A DNA stretch of 64,000 nucleotides from Amycolatopsis jiangsuensis (GCF_014204865.1 NZ_JACHMG010000001.1:1674001-1738000); one strand, 5' to 3'; counted from the stretch's first letter, positions 33,915 to 42,767 are shown. Numbers and translations: made by a program. The notes: a model not told the origin generated them from the sequence alone.

Positions 33915-35297
33915 ATGGACACCACGGCCCTCACTGCGCATCTCGTCGTCGTCGGATTCGGCAAGGGCGGCAAGACCGTCGCGCACGCCTACGCCGAAGC
34001 CGGCGAACGCGTCGTGCTCATCGAGCAGTCCGCGGACATGTACGGCGGAACGTGCCCGAACGTCGGCTGCGTGCCCACCAAGATGCTGGTCCACTACTCG
34101 GGCGGGAGACGTCTCGCCGACGACGCGCAGGAGTACTTCGCCGGCTCGGTGGCCGGGGTCCGCGCGCTCACCAGCGCCTTCCGTGCCGGCAACTTCGAGT
34201 CGCTGAACGGGCGGGACACCGCGACCGTGCTCACGGGTGCGGCCAGTTTCGTCGACCCCCACACGGTTTCCGTGGGCGATGGCCAGGATCGCATCACCGT
34301 CACCGCACCGGTCGTCCTCGTCAACACCGGCTCCGAGCCGGTCGTCCCGCCGGTGCCCGGGCTGACTGCGAGCCCGCATCTGGTGAGCAGCACGCAGCTG
34401 ACGAAGACGACCAACCTGCCCGAACGGCTCGTGGTGATCGGCGGTGGTTACCTCGGCCTCGAGTTCGCGTCGATTTACCAGCGCTTCGGCACGCACGTGA
34501 CGATCCTCGAATCGGCAGGACGGCTGCTGCCGCGGGAGGACGAGGACATCGCCGCGGCCGTCACCAACGTCCTCGAAGGCGACGGAATCACGATCATCAC
34601 CGGCGCGAAGGTCACCGAAGTCCGCGACAACGGCGCCACCTCGACCGTGCAGTACGAAAAGGACGGTCAGCAGCTGAGCGTCGAGGCCGGCGCACTGCTG
34701 CCCGCGACGGGGCGCCGGGCGGTGACCGCGAACTTGCGGCTGGACGCGGCGGGAGTCCTGACGAAGGCGAACGGCGCGATCGAGGTCGACGAACATCTGC
34801 GCACCAGCCAGCCGCACATCTACGCGCTCGGCGACGTCAACGGCGGCGAACAGTTCACCTATATCTCCCTCGACGATGCCAGAATCGTGCTCGACGACCT
34901 GCTGGGACAGGGCAAGCGCACCACAAGTGACCGCCGAGCGGTGCCGCACACCCTGTTCACCACGCCGCCGCTGGCCACTGTCGGCCTGACCGAGGCGCAG
35001 GCACGCGAACAGGGGCTGAACATCAAGGTCTCGCGCGAGAAGGTGGCCGACATCGTCGCCATGCCGCGCGCGTACGCGATCGAAGAGACCCGCGGGGTCA
35101 TGAAGTTCATCGTGGACGCCGACACCGACCTGATCCTCGGCGCCGCGCTGCTGGTCGCCGAAGCCCAGGAGGTCGTCAACACGGTGGCGCTGGCCATGCG
35201 GCACAACGTGACCGCCACGGAACTACGCGATTCGATCTACACGCACCCGAGCATCACCGAAGGCCTCAACGAGGTTTTCGACAAGGTGGTCTCCTGA
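33915..35297 (+). CDS. RclA-like FAD/NAD(P) disulfide oxidoreductase
   Basis: 460 residues. FAD-binding VVVGFGKGGK, redox-active disulfide GGTCPNVGCVPTK (C47, C52), NAD(P)-binding VVIGGGYLGLEFAS, FAD motif IYALGDVNGGEQFTY and dimer interface THPSITEGLNE (about 446-456), which in RclA replaces the classic HAHPT. The similarity to E. coli RclA, a flavoenzyme protecting against hypochlorite and copper/oxygen stress, runs the whole length from memory. ATG 33915 is used; an earlier in-frame start at 33882 lacks a ribosome-binding site. It is divergent from an RclR-type regulator, which supports the assignment. Confidence 0.86.
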   Translation: MDTTALTAHLVVVGFGKGGKTVAHAYAEAGERVVLIEQSADMYGGTCPNVGCVPTKMLVHYSGGRRLADDAQEYFAGSVAGVRALTSAFRAGNFESLNGRDTATVLTGAASFVDPHTVSVGDGQDRITVTAPVVLVNTGSEPVVPPVPGLTASPHLVSSTQLTKTTNLPERLVVIGGGYLGLEFASIYQRFGTHVTILESAGRLLPREDEDIAAAVTNVLEGDGITIITGAKVTEVRDNGATSTVQYEKDGQQLSVEAGALLPATGRRAVTANLRLDAAGVLTKANGAIEVDEHLRTSQPHIYALGDVNGGEQFTYISLDDARIVLDDLLGQGKRTTSDRRAVPHTLFTTPPLATVGLTEAQAREQGLNIKVSREKVADIVAMPRAYAIEETRGVMKFIVDADTDLILGAALLVAEAQEVVNTVALAMRHNVTATELRDSIYTHPSITEGLNEVFDKVVS

Positions 35298-35336
35298 GGC
35301 ACCCCGCACTGCGGAAGCGCCGGGCGCCCGGGTTCG

Positions 35337-35846
35337 TCACGGGGATCCTTCCGCGCTGAGCCTGCGGTGCAACGACTTGCGGTACCGGTGGTGAACCGCC
35401 CGGCCCTTCCGGCGGCGGGTCCGGCCCGGCGGACGGGGCGAGGTGGTGTTCCGCGGCGCCCGGCGCCGCAGGGGCAACTCCCGGGTCCACGCGGACTGCA
35501 TGCGTGTTCCGTCGACCAGGGAAAGCACATCGGGGCTCACCCCGGCCCGCAACCGTGCCGCCAGTTCCGGCGCGGTGGTCGCCAGCCCGACGTACACCGC
35601 CCGCACGAGGTTCCGGGCCGCCCGCGGCGACCGCCCGGTGCCCGCGGCGACCTCCAGCAGCACCGCTTCCCCTTCCCTCATCCACGCTTCACGAGGTCCG
35701 GGCAGCCGGGGCAGACGCAGTTTTGCCTGTTCGACCGGCGGCAGGCACCGCAGCAGCGCCTCGAGGGCGACCTCGACGACCGACCGGTCGTTCCCCATCT
35801 GCCATTCCTCGCGTGGCCCGCCCAGCACCACCTTGGATACGATCAT
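35337..35846 (-). CDS. conserved-looking hypothetical protein
   Basis: 169 residues from ATG 35846. The centre is helical and Leu/Ala-rich (SVVEVALEALLRCLPPVEQAKL, GEAVLLEVAAGTGRSPRAARNLVRAVYVGLATTAPELAARL read in parts), the last 45 residues are strongly basic (RRRAPRNTTSPRPPGRTRRRKGR) and could bind nucleic acid. No membrane segment. It is convergent with the RclA-like gene. A long upstream extension of the frame toward 36821 runs antisense to the catalase gene and is rejected. Function unknown. Confidence 0.5.
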   Translation of the reverse strand: MIVSKVVLGGPREEWQMGNDRSVVEVALEALLRCLPPVEQAKLRLPRLPGPREAWMREGEAVLLEVAAGTGRSPRAARNLVRAVYVGLATTAPELAARLRAGVSPDVLSLVDGTRMQSAWTRELPLRRRAPRNTTSPRPPGRTRRRKGRAVHHRYRKSLHRRLSAEGSP

Positions 35847-36095
35847 GACCCTGTCCCTCCACGCCGGAGCAGCACCCGGTAGCGGTCCGCCCCGCCTGCC
35901 GCGCACAGGCGAGGGCCGCTGAGCCGGAACTGCCGGAAGTGCCCGCCTCACCCGATCAGCTGCACTCCCCCTGGATCTGTACCCGGTAGAGCGAGGTCTA
36001 AACCGGCGGCGCACGGCGTCGGACGCCCGGTTTCGTCCTCCCGCGGCGGGGTAGCCGCTGCCGGTCCGCGACTCCGGGCCGCAGAGGAGGAAACT

Positions 36096-36894
36096 GTGTT
36101 CCGGCACACCAAACTGCAGCAGTTCGAAGCCAAACCAGCCAAGCCCGATCCGGTCTACGCGCACAAGCTGCAGGAGCTGATCGGCGGCGCGTACGGCGAG
36201 ATGACCGTGACCATGCAATATCTGTTCCAGGGGTGGAACTGCCGGATCGAAGGCAAGTACAAGGACCTCATCATGGACACCGCGACCGAGGAGATCGGGC
36301 ACGTCGAAATGCTCGCCACCATGGTCGCCCGGCTGCTCGAGGGCGCACCGGCCACGGCGACCGCGGAATCGGTCAAGGACCCGGTGATGGCCGCCATGCT
36401 CGGCGGGATGGACCCGCAGCAGGCGATCGTCTCCGGCGGCGGGGCGACCCTCGCCGACTCCAACGGCCAGGCCTGGAACGGCAAGTACATCGTGGGCGTC
36501 GGGCAACCTGCTCGCGGACTTCCGGGCCCATGCCGCGGCCGCGGCACAGGGCCGGCTGCAGACCGCCCGGCTGTACAACATGACCGACGACCCGGGCGTG
36601 AAGGAGATGCTGAAGTTCAACCTCGCACGCGACACCGTGCACCAGAAGCAGTGGCTCGCCGCGATCGAGGAGCTGAAGGCCGACGGACTCGAAAGCGACA
36701 TCGCCCCGACCGCGTTGTTCGACGTGGAGAACCAGGAGCACAACAACGACGTCTGGCATCTGTCCGACGGCTCCGGCGGGCCCGGTACCGCGCCGAAACC
36801 GGACCCGGACCTGTACGGCACCTACGCGGCCGGCCAGAACAGCCGCGTCACCGCGAAGGGGAAGGCCAAGTCGGTCAAGAACAAGCTCAGCTGA
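36096..36894 (+). pseudogene. manganese (non-haem) catalase, frameshifted
   Basis: The first frame (36096 to about 36500) encodes a Mn-catalase ferritin-like start: ELIGGAYGEMTVTMQYLFQGW, TEEIGHVEMLATMVARLLEGA, ending NGKYIVGVG. The second frame picks up at GNLLADFRAHAAAAAQGRLQ and continues DDPGVKEMLKFNLARDTVHQKQWLAAIEEL to SVKNKLS. Removing one base in the GGGCGTCGGGC run near 36500 restores NGKYIVGSGNLLADF, the family sequence. Metal ligands are present in both halves: E in GEMTV and EEIGHVE before, HQKQW after. Start GTG 36096 follows GGAGGAAA. Unless the extra base is a sequencing error, no full-length enzyme is made. Confidence 0.85.
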
Positions 36895-36949
36895 ACCCGG
36901 GTAGGTGCCGGGCCGGCACGCTGCTGCCCGGCAGCGGAAGGTGGGGACC

Positions 36950-37189
36950 ATGGACGTGACAGTGGCGGATCTGCGCGGACTTCTCGGATCGCCGGACGAC
37001 GGTGCGATCCTCGTTCTCGTGGAGGGCCGCCTGCGCACCGTGCCGGCCGATGCCCGTGACAGCGGCGCGATCCCGGTCATCTCGCGCGCCGCACTGGACG
37101 AGCGTCTCGAAGGGCGCCCGGCCACCGACCGGGAGCTGGAGCTGATCGCGGCGACCCTCACCACCGGCATCGCCGAACAGGGGGCCTGA
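36950..37189 (+). CDS. small hypothetical protein
   Basis: 79 residues from ATG 36950, which follows GGAAGGTGGGG. Alternating hydrophobic strands and helices (VADLRGLLGSPDDGAILVLVEGRL; TDRELELIAATLTTGIAEQ) suggest a small folded domain. The stop is 160 bp before the GAF-ANTAR genes. No recognised family; proximity to a catalase pseudogene hints at a stress role only by context. Confidence 0.5.
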   Translation: MDVTVADLRGLLGSPDDGAILVLVEGRLRTVPADARDSGAIPVISRAALDERLEGRPATDRELELIAATLTTGIAEQGA

Positions 37190-37349
37190 GTGCCCTGGGC
37201 CCACCGGTCACCAACCGCATCCGGGTGTCCGCCGGATCCGTCCACTCGGGAGCGCGGACGCGGACCGTGCTGCCCGCCCGGGTGGCGTCTCGTAAGCTGG
37301 TGCGCCAGAGTGCGGGCCGACGAGCCTGCGACACCGGAGGAGCACGACT

Positions 37350-38066
37350 GTGAAGGGCCGGCACCGGGAGCTGCTGTGGCAGGCGATCGCCACTCCGGCC
37401 GAAGAACCGGACCGTCGCGACGGCTGGGCCGAGGGGGTGTGTGTGGCCTGCACCCAGACCATGGACCAGGTCGACGGGGCGATCCTGTCGCTGCGTGGCA
37501 CCGGGCGGTCGCAGGAGGTGCTGGGCGCCAGCGCCCCCTGGGCCACCCGATTGTCGGAGTTGCAGTACACCGCGGGCGAAGGCCCCGGCGTCGAGGCCTT
37601 CCGCGCCGGGAGCCCGGTACTCGTGCCGGACCTGGCCGCCGATCAGGTGCGCTGGCCCGGCTTCGCCCAGTCCGCGCTCGCCGCAGGACTGGGCGCGGTC
37701 TTCGCGTTCCCCCTGCAGTTCGGCGCGATCCGGCTCGGCACCTTCGAGCTGGCCCGCCACCGTCCTGGCGGGCTGAGCAGCGCGGAGGCGAAGGACGCCG
37801 CACTGGCCGCCGACCTGACCACGACTGCCCTGCTCCGGCATTCCCGCGAGGCGGCCCGCGCCGGGCACGAGTTAGCGCCCCGCACGATGGTGTCCTACCA
37901 GGACGTGCACGTCGCGACCGGCATGCTCGCCGCCCGGCTGGGCATGAGCCTCGACGACGCGTTCACCCGCCTGCGAGCCCACGCCTACACCACGAACCGG
38001 TCGGTCCTGGACGTGGCCCGGGATGTACTGGAGCGCCGCAGCACCCTCGAGGAGTCGGCCGAATGA
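37350..38066 (+). CDS. GAF-ANTAR protein, first of a tandem pair
   Basis: 238 residues. GAF domain at about 25-150 (VDGAILSLRGTGRSQEVLGAS, SPVLVPDLAADQVRWPGFAQSAL, GAVFAFPLQFGAIRLGTFELAR) and a C-terminal ANTAR three-helix bundle (VHVATGMLAARLGMSLDDAFTRLRAHAYTTNRSVLDVARDV in parts), which binds RNA hairpins to control antitermination. GTG 37350 follows GGAGCAC. The GAF sensor has no obvious haem-ligand motif. Its stop overlaps the next GAF protein start in ATGA. Actinobacterial GAF-ANTAR proteins usually act in stress responses. Confidence 0.87.
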   Translation: MKGRHRELLWQAIATPAEEPDRRDGWAEGVCVACTQTMDQVDGAILSLRGTGRSQEVLGASAPWATRLSELQYTAGEGPGVEAFRAGSPVLVPDLAADQVRWPGFAQSALAAGLGAVFAFPLQFGAIRLGTFELARHRPGGLSSAEAKDAALAADLTTTALLRHSREAARAGHELAPRTMVSYQDVHVATGMLAARLGMSLDDAFTRLRAHAYTTNRSVLDVARDVLERRSTLEESAE

Positions 38067-38836
38067 CCCGCCCATCCGAAAGAAACACCAGTCACCACGC
38101 GGCGCGCGGAGCGACCGCGGTCCTGCCGCCGGAAGCCTCCGAGGCACTGGCCGCGATCACCGCGCGACTGGTCGGGCGCCCGGACAACGGCACCGTGCTG
38201 CGCCTGATCACCGAGGCCGGTGTCGACCTGCTCGGGGCGAACGCGACCGGGGTGCTGCTGCTCGACGCGCATGGGGAACCCGCTGTCGCGGCCGCGTCGG
38301 ACGAGACCGCGCAGTTCGTGGAGCTGCTGCAGACCCACGTGCAGCAGGGCCCCTGCGTCGAGTGCATCACCTCGGCCACGCTCGTCACCGCACCGGATCT
38401 CGGGCGCGAACGGAACCGCTGGCCCGGTTTCGTCCCCGCGGCGCTGGAGGCCGGGTACCACGCGGTGGTCGCGATCCCGCTCCGGCTGGACGGCGCCGCG
38501 GTCGGCGGGCTGAACCTGCTGTACGAACCGCGGACCACGCTGGAGCCGTGGCAGCTCGCCCTGGCGCAGGTCACGGCGGACCTCACGGTGCTGGCCCTGG
38601 TGCAGGAGCGCGGCGAGCGCCGGACGGACCGGCTGCTCGAGGCCACCGTCGGTGCGCTGAACGACCGGGTCCAGCACGGCCAGGCGATCGGCGTGGTCGC
38701 CGGCACGCTCGGGATCTCGCCGGACGCGGCGCGCGCACTGGTGCGCCGGTACACCGCCCGGCACGACCGCGTCCAGCGTGAAATGACCGGCGCGCTCATC
38801 GACGGCACCCTCGCGCCGGCCGACCTCACCGGCTGA
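38063..38836 (+). CDS. GAF-ANTAR protein, second of a tandem pair
   Basis: 257 residues from ATG 38063. GAF domain at about 40-185: GANATGVLLLDAHGEPAVAAASDE, HVQQGPCVECITSATLVTAPDLG, YHAVVAIPLRLDGAAVGGLNLLY. The C-terminal ANTAR helices include NDRVQHGQAIGVVAGTLGISPDAARALVRRYTARHD (in parts). Coupled to the gene before it. The two proteins may form a hetero-oligomeric sensor; their GAF domains are divergent, with cysteines C109/C112 (PCVEC) only in this one. Confidence 0.86.
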   Translation: MTRPSERNTSHHAARGATAVLPPEASEALAAITARLVGRPDNGTVLRLITEAGVDLLGANATGVLLLDAHGEPAVAAASDETAQFVELLQTHVQQGPCVECITSATLVTAPDLGRERNRWPGFVPAALEAGYHAVVAIPLRLDGAAVGGLNLLYEPRTTLEPWQLALAQVTADLTVLALVQERGERRTDRLLEATVGALNDRVQHGQAIGVVAGTLGISPDAARALVRRYTARHDRVQREMTGALIDGTLAPADLTG

Positions 38837-38921
38837 GCCGGAGAAGCGGCTGACCCGGGAAGAGGCCGGCCGGACGGCGGACCGGCCGGCCCACAGCACC
38901 GGTCCGGCCCCACAGCGTCGG

Positions 38922-39722
38922 TCAGGCCGCGCCGAGCTGATCGATCGCCGCGACCTCGTCCTCGGACAAGGTGAGGCCGGCCGCGGACAGGTTGCGCACC
39001 ATCCGGTCGCGGTGGGCGGATTTGACCGTCACGGCGACACCATGATGCAGGTTCCACGCGACGACGACTTCCTGCACGCTGCGGTCGTGCGCCCGCGCGA
39101 TGGATACCAGGACAGGGTCATTCAGATCGGTGCTGCGCAAGGGACTGTGCGCGCTCAGCACCACTCCGCGCGCCGCGAGGGCCTCGGCGAACGCGGGGGC
39201 GTACTCCCCCGGCCCCCATTGGCGCTGGTTCACCGCCGGGTACTGGCCCGTCGCTTCGTGCAGGGCGTCGATCAGCTCGATCGAGTAGTTGCTGACGCCG
39301 ATGGCACGCACGAGGCCTTCCTCCCGCGCCCGGGCGAACTCACCCCAGCTGGTGACGCCCGGGTACCCGCCGGGTGGCCAGTGGATCAGCCACAGGTCGA
39401 CGTGGTCGACGCCGAGTGCGGTGAGGCTTTCCTCCAGCGTGCGCCGTTCGAGCCCGACCCGGTCCGGCGGCATCTTGGTGGTGACGAACAGGTCCTCGCG
39501 CGGGACGCCGGTCTGCGCCAGCGCCGCGCCGATGGCCTCTTCGTTGCGGTAGCGCGTGGCGGTGTCGACGAGCCGGTAGCCCTCCTCCAGCGCGGCCAGT
39601 ACCGCCTCGGTGGCCTGTGGCCCACGCATCGGATGGGTGCCGTAGCCGATCAGCGGCATCGGCAGGCCGCCGAGGTCGGCGACGGGTACCCGGTCCACTT
39701 CGGACTGTGGTCGCGCGGTCAC
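38922..39722 (-). CDS. aldo/keto reductase, AKR5 (2,5-diketogluconate reductase-like)
   Basis: 266 residues from GTG 39722, which follows GAGGAGAA. Catalytic residues are in place: D and Y in LVDTATRYRNEEAIG, K in VTTKMPP, H in LIHWPP. Cofactor end: VKSAHRDRMVRNLSAAGLTLSEDEVAAIDQL, with the R-rich 2'-phosphate-binding segment preferring NADPH. Monomeric cytosolic reductase of aldehydes and ketoacids; substrate unknown. It lies alone, 25 bp before the remnant genes on the same strand. Confidence 0.86.
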   Translation of the reverse strand: MTARPQSEVDRVPVADLGGLPMPLIGYGTHPMRGPQATEAVLAALEEGYRLVDTATRYRNEEAIGAALAQTGVPREDLFVTTKMPPDRVGLERRTLEESLTALGVDHVDLWLIHWPPGGYPGVTSWGEFARAREEGLVRAIGVSNYSIELIDALHEATGQYPAVNQRQWGPGEYAPAFAEALAARGVVLSAHSPLRSTDLNDPVLVSIARAHDRSVQEVVVAWNLHHGVAVTVKSAHRDRMVRNLSAAGLTLSEDEVAAIDQLGAA

Positions 39723-39747
39723 GGGGTTCTCCTCCTGCGATCGTGGG

Positions 39748-40208
39748 TCAGTACAGTTCGACGAGCCGCAGCGGGGTCTTCGCGAGCGGCTCCGCTCCGG
39801 ACGCGGTGACCAGCACCGTTTCGGCCAGCTCCACCGCTCCCCCGTCCGGCACCTCGACGGCCAGGTGGACGCCGAGCACCGTGCCCGGTTCGGCCGGCAC
39901 CTCGCTCGAGCGCGCCAGGCGCAGCGCGCCGCCACCCCGCAACGCGAGGATCCGGGCGGTCCCCGGCCGGTCGCCGAACTCCCGTGCCGCGGCGGCGTAG
40001 CCCTCCCGCAGCGGTGCGCCGGGACGCACCGCCGCGATCAGTGCTTCCGTTGCGGCGGCACAGGATTCTCCTGCCGCACGGAGTGCCGGTCGGGCCTTGC
40101 TGAGCACCACGGTGGCGGTGGCGAGGCCTTGGCGCCCGCCGGCCAGGTCTGCGGGATGGTCGACCGCGGCGCTGCCGAAGGCCGCCGCGGTCGCCCGGGT
40201 GCGGTTCC
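39748..40208 (-). pseudogene. M24 peptidase-like gene, 3' remnant
   Basis: An open frame with no start of its own comes out of the junction near 40206 and ends at 39748. The readable part (VVLSKARPALRAAGESCAAA, GVHLAVEVPDGG, ELAETVLVTASGAEPL) resembles the C-terminal end of Xaa-Pro peptidase (M24) proteins, whose last strand reads EDTVLVTxxGxExL. The HGIG metal motif is not seen. A GTG at 40110 could start a 120-residue truncated protein. The upstream half is missing; the break coincides with the 5' break of the neighbouring short-chain dehydrogenase remnant. Confidence 0.55.
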
Positions 40209-40490
40209 AAAGGCGGCCTGAAAATGCTGACCAAGGGCATGTGCGCCGACCTCGGCCCGGCCGGGGTCCAGGTCAACGGCCTGGCCCCGGGCTACTTCGA
40301 CACCGAGCTGAACGCCGCGCTGGTCGCCGACGAGGACTTCAGCGCCTGGATCCGCGGCCGCACCCCGGCCGGCCGCTGGGGCACGGTGACGGACCTGGTC
40401 GGCACGCTGCTGTTCCTGTGCTCCCCCGCCTCGGATTTCGTGAGCGGCCAAGTGGTTTTCGTGGACGGCGGGATGACTTCGGTGCTCTGA
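40206..40490 (+). pseudogene. short-chain dehydrogenase, 3' remnant
   Basis: Codons from about 40206 read SKGGLKMLTKGMCADLGPAG, where S and K belong to the YxxSK catalytic region of SDR enzymes, and continue VQVNGLAPGYFDTELN, LLFLCSPASDFVSGQVVFVDGGM to the stop. The catalytic Tyr, Rossmann motif and about 160 N-terminal residues are absent. A truncated protein from ATG 40224 could not be active. The remnant resembles gluconate 5-dehydrogenase-like SDRs. Confidence 0.85.
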
Positions 40491-40498
40491 GCCGCCGC

Positions 40499-41188
40499 CT
40501 ACCCGACCAGCAGCGAGGCCGCACGGGCGCGCCGGGCCAGTACGGACGTGCGCCCTGCCGTGGTGAACTCGTAACGCACCGCAACGTCCGGATAGGACAC
40601 CAGCCAATCCCCCAGTTCCGCCACGGCGAACCCGGCGAAGGCCCGCGCTGCTGTGCCGCGCCATCGCCGGGTGCCAGTGTGCAGGATGTGCACTTCTTGT
40701 CCGGCAGCGTTCGCGAGGTCGAAGGCGAAGGCCAGCTTGGCGGGGCGGATTCGCCAAGCATCGATCCCGACGACGACCGGACCGCCGCCCACCGGCCCGC
40801 CGGCGAACGCGATCGGAACGGCCGCGCCACGCACCAAGCCGCGCACCGGAATCCCCGCGTCCGCGGCGACGACGAGCAGCGCCGCGTCGAGTTCGGCAGC
40901 GCATCCGAGCACCTCGCCCGCGCCACCGGCCTCGACCCCGGACACCTCCAGCGCGGGCCAGGCCTCGGTCACGGCGGCGACGGCCTCGTCGACGCATGCA
41001 TCCGGGACCAGGCGCACCGCCAGAGCCGCCGGCTCGAAGACGGCGGGCCACCAGGTCGTACTGGCGATGACGAGGCTCGTGCCCCGGCCGGCTGCCGCGA
41101 GCGCAGCCCAGTCCAGGGCATGCTCGGCGCGCGGGCTGCCGTCGAACGCGACGACGACCGGCCCGCAGACCGCCGCGGCACTGTCCAC
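40499..41188 (-). CDS. universal stress protein (UspA family)
   Basis: 229 residues with a first Usp domain VVVAFDGSPRAEHALDWAALAAA (strand 1 and the start of helix 1), and a second, more divergent half beginning VVVGIDAWRIRPAKLAFAFDLA. The ATP-binding G-x2-G-x9-G-S/T motif of classic Usp is not clear in either half (PVRGLVRGAAVPIAFAG is the candidate). GTG 41188 is the start. Tandem Usp proteins are common in actinobacteria and often belong to redox or dormancy regulons. Confidence 0.75.
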   Translation of the reverse strand: MDSAAAVCGPVVVAFDGSPRAEHALDWAALAAAGRGTSLVIASTTWWPAVFEPAALAVRLVPDACVDEAVAAVTEAWPALEVSGVEAGGAGEVLGCAAELDAALLVVAADAGIPVRGLVRGAAVPIAFAGGPVGGGPVVVGIDAWRIRPAKLAFAFDLANAAGQEVHILHTGTRRWRGTAARAFAGFAVAELGDWLVSYPDVAVRYEFTTAGRTSVLARRARAASLLVG

Positions 41189-41220
41189 CGCTGTCCTCCG
41201 TCCGTTCCGCGGGCGATCGC

Positions 41221-41886
41221 TCAGGTGCTCCCGCCCCGGTCCAGCAGCAGCGCCCGCCGCGCGGAGCCGACGTGGTGGCGCATCGCGGCGGCGGCCGCCT
41301 CCGGGTTGCGGGTGAGGATGGCCAGCAGGATCGCCCGGTGCTCGGCCAGCGAGCCGGACCGCGGATGCCGCGCCGAGATGTTGCGGTACTGGCGCATCAC
41401 CAACGGATAGAGCAGCGTGTCGTAGGTACGCGCCAGCGTGGCCTGGTGGGCAGCCGCCTTCACCTGCTGGTGAAACGCCCGGTTGCCCCTCGAATAAGCC
41501 GTCTGGTCACCGCGTTCCTGCGCCAGCTCCATCTGTTCCAGGGTCCGCGCCAGCCCCTCGATCTCCCGGTCGGTGGCGCGCTCCGCGGCCTTGCCCGCGA
41601 GCGCCGCCTCCAGGGTTTCGCGCGCTTCGAGGATGTCGGCTGCCTCCTCGATGGTGAAACTCCTCGTGCGGACGCCCCGGTTGGCTTCGCTGGTGATGTA
41701 CCCCTCCTGGGCCAGCCGCACGAGCACGGAGCGGATCGTCCCGCGGGACACGGCGAACCGGCTCGTCAGGTCCGCCTCGGTGAGCCGGGTGTTCGGCTCG
41801 TAACCACCCGAGAGCAGCACTGTGCGCAGTTCCTCGTACACCTGGCCGTAGCGCGTGGTGGTGGCCTTGCCGTCGCCGTTGTCCAC
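41221..41886 (-). CDS. GntR-family regulator with FCD domain (left end of divergent locus)
   Basis: 221 residues. Winged helix LTEADLTSRFAVSRGTIRSVLVRLAQEGYI, then an all-helical FCD ligand domain (ILEARETLEAALAGKAAE; RGNRAFHQQVKAAAHQATL; EHRAILLAILTRNPEAAAAAMRHHV) with the His/Asp-type metal ligands of that domain. It closely resembles the regulator at 55112-55798 at the other end of the locus. It is the last gene of the eight-gene leftward run, 6 bp after the amidohydrolase, so it is probably co-transcribed with the genes it controls. Ligand likely an organic acid. Confidence 0.92.
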   Translation of the reverse strand: MDNGDGKATTTRYGQVYEELRTVLLSGGYEPNTRLTEADLTSRFAVSRGTIRSVLVRLAQEGYITSEANRGVRTRSFTIEEAADILEARETLEAALAGKAAERATDREIEGLARTLEQMELAQERGDQTAYSRGNRAFHQQVKAAAHQATLARTYDTLLYPLVMRQYRNISARHPRSGSLAEHRAILLAILTRNPEAAAAAMRHHVGSARRALLLDRGGST

Positions 41887-41892
41887 GTGGCC

Positions 41893-42744
41893 CTAACCCG
41901 GCAGCCCCGGATACAGCCGGCGTGCCGTACCCGCGAAGATCTCCCGCTGCTCCGGCTCCGGAACCTCGGCAAGGACCTGACGGGCCAGCGCGACGAGTTC
42001 CGGCAGCGACTGCTCGGCCGCGGGCAGGTTCGATCCCCACGCGATCCGCTGCGCGCCGAAGGAAGCCAGCACCGGGTCGAGGAACGCGGCGGCCTCCTTG
42101 CCCGCGTCGCGGAGGGGTTCCAGGTTGCGGTGGGTCAGCTTCAGGTGCAGGCCCGGATGCACGGCGAGTTCCGCCACCGCGGCTCCGGCGTCCGCGGGCG
42201 AATCGGTGATCTCCGGGTAGCCGAGGTGGTCCAGCAGCACCCGCACCGACGGGAACCGCTCCAGCAGCGCGACCAGCTGCGGGGTCGCCGGGCCGAGCCG
42301 CATCTGCAGGCACACCGTGACTCCCAGCTCGCCCGCGCGTTCCCAGAACGGGTAGGTCTCCGGCGCCGCAAACCACTCGCCCTGCACCGGAACGGTGCTG
42401 CCGCTGGTGAACAGCCGTACGCCGGACAGACCGCCGTCACCGGTCACGGCCGCGAGGTGCTCGGCCGCGTCCGGCCGCAGCGGGTCCACGGTCCCCACCG
42501 CGAGGAACCGGTCCGGGCGCCGGGCCCGACTGTCGAGCACGTAGGAGTTGTCGTAGCCGTACGCGGTCGTGGCCTGCACCAGCACGGACTGGGTGATGCC
42601 CGCCTCGTTCATCCGCTCGGCCATCCCGTCCGCGGTGACCGGGCGGGTGGTGGCCCAGCCGGACTGCTTGCCGCCCAGCGGGGCACGCGGATAACGCGCG
42701 AGGTCGGCGGAGACGACGTGGCAGTGTGTGTCGACGATGTCCAT
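41893..42744 (-). CDS. amidohydrolase-2 family, LigI/fuconolactonase-like hydrolase
   Basis: 283 residues from ATG 42744. Metal site start VDTHCH (H7, H9), barrel strands VLVQATTAYGYDNSYVL, LSGVRLF, LLDHLG (H173) and the final strand WGSN at 236-239. In LigI (2-pyrone-4,6-dicarboxylate hydrolase) and related lactonases the last strand is WGTD/WGSD with a catalytic Asp; here it is Asn. A paralogue at 50190 has the same change. Predicted cytosolic lactone or pyrone hydrolase, or a modified member with another activity. Part of the leftward operon. Confidence 0.8.
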   Translation of the reverse strand: MDIVDTHCHVVSADLARYPRAPLGGKQSGWATTRPVTADGMAERMNEAGITQSVLVQATTAYGYDNSYVLDSRARRPDRFLAVGTVDPLRPDAAEHLAAVTGDGGLSGVRLFTSGSTVPVQGEWFAAPETYPFWERAGELGVTVCLQMRLGPATPQLVALLERFPSVRVLLDHLGYPEITDSPADAGAAVAELAVHPGLHLKLTHRNLEPLRDAGKEAAAFLDPVLASFGAQRIAWGSNLPAAEQSLPELVALARQVLAEVPEPEQREIFAGTARRLYPGLPG

Positions 42745-42767
42745 GGGCTGTCCCTTTCTCGGGAGAT

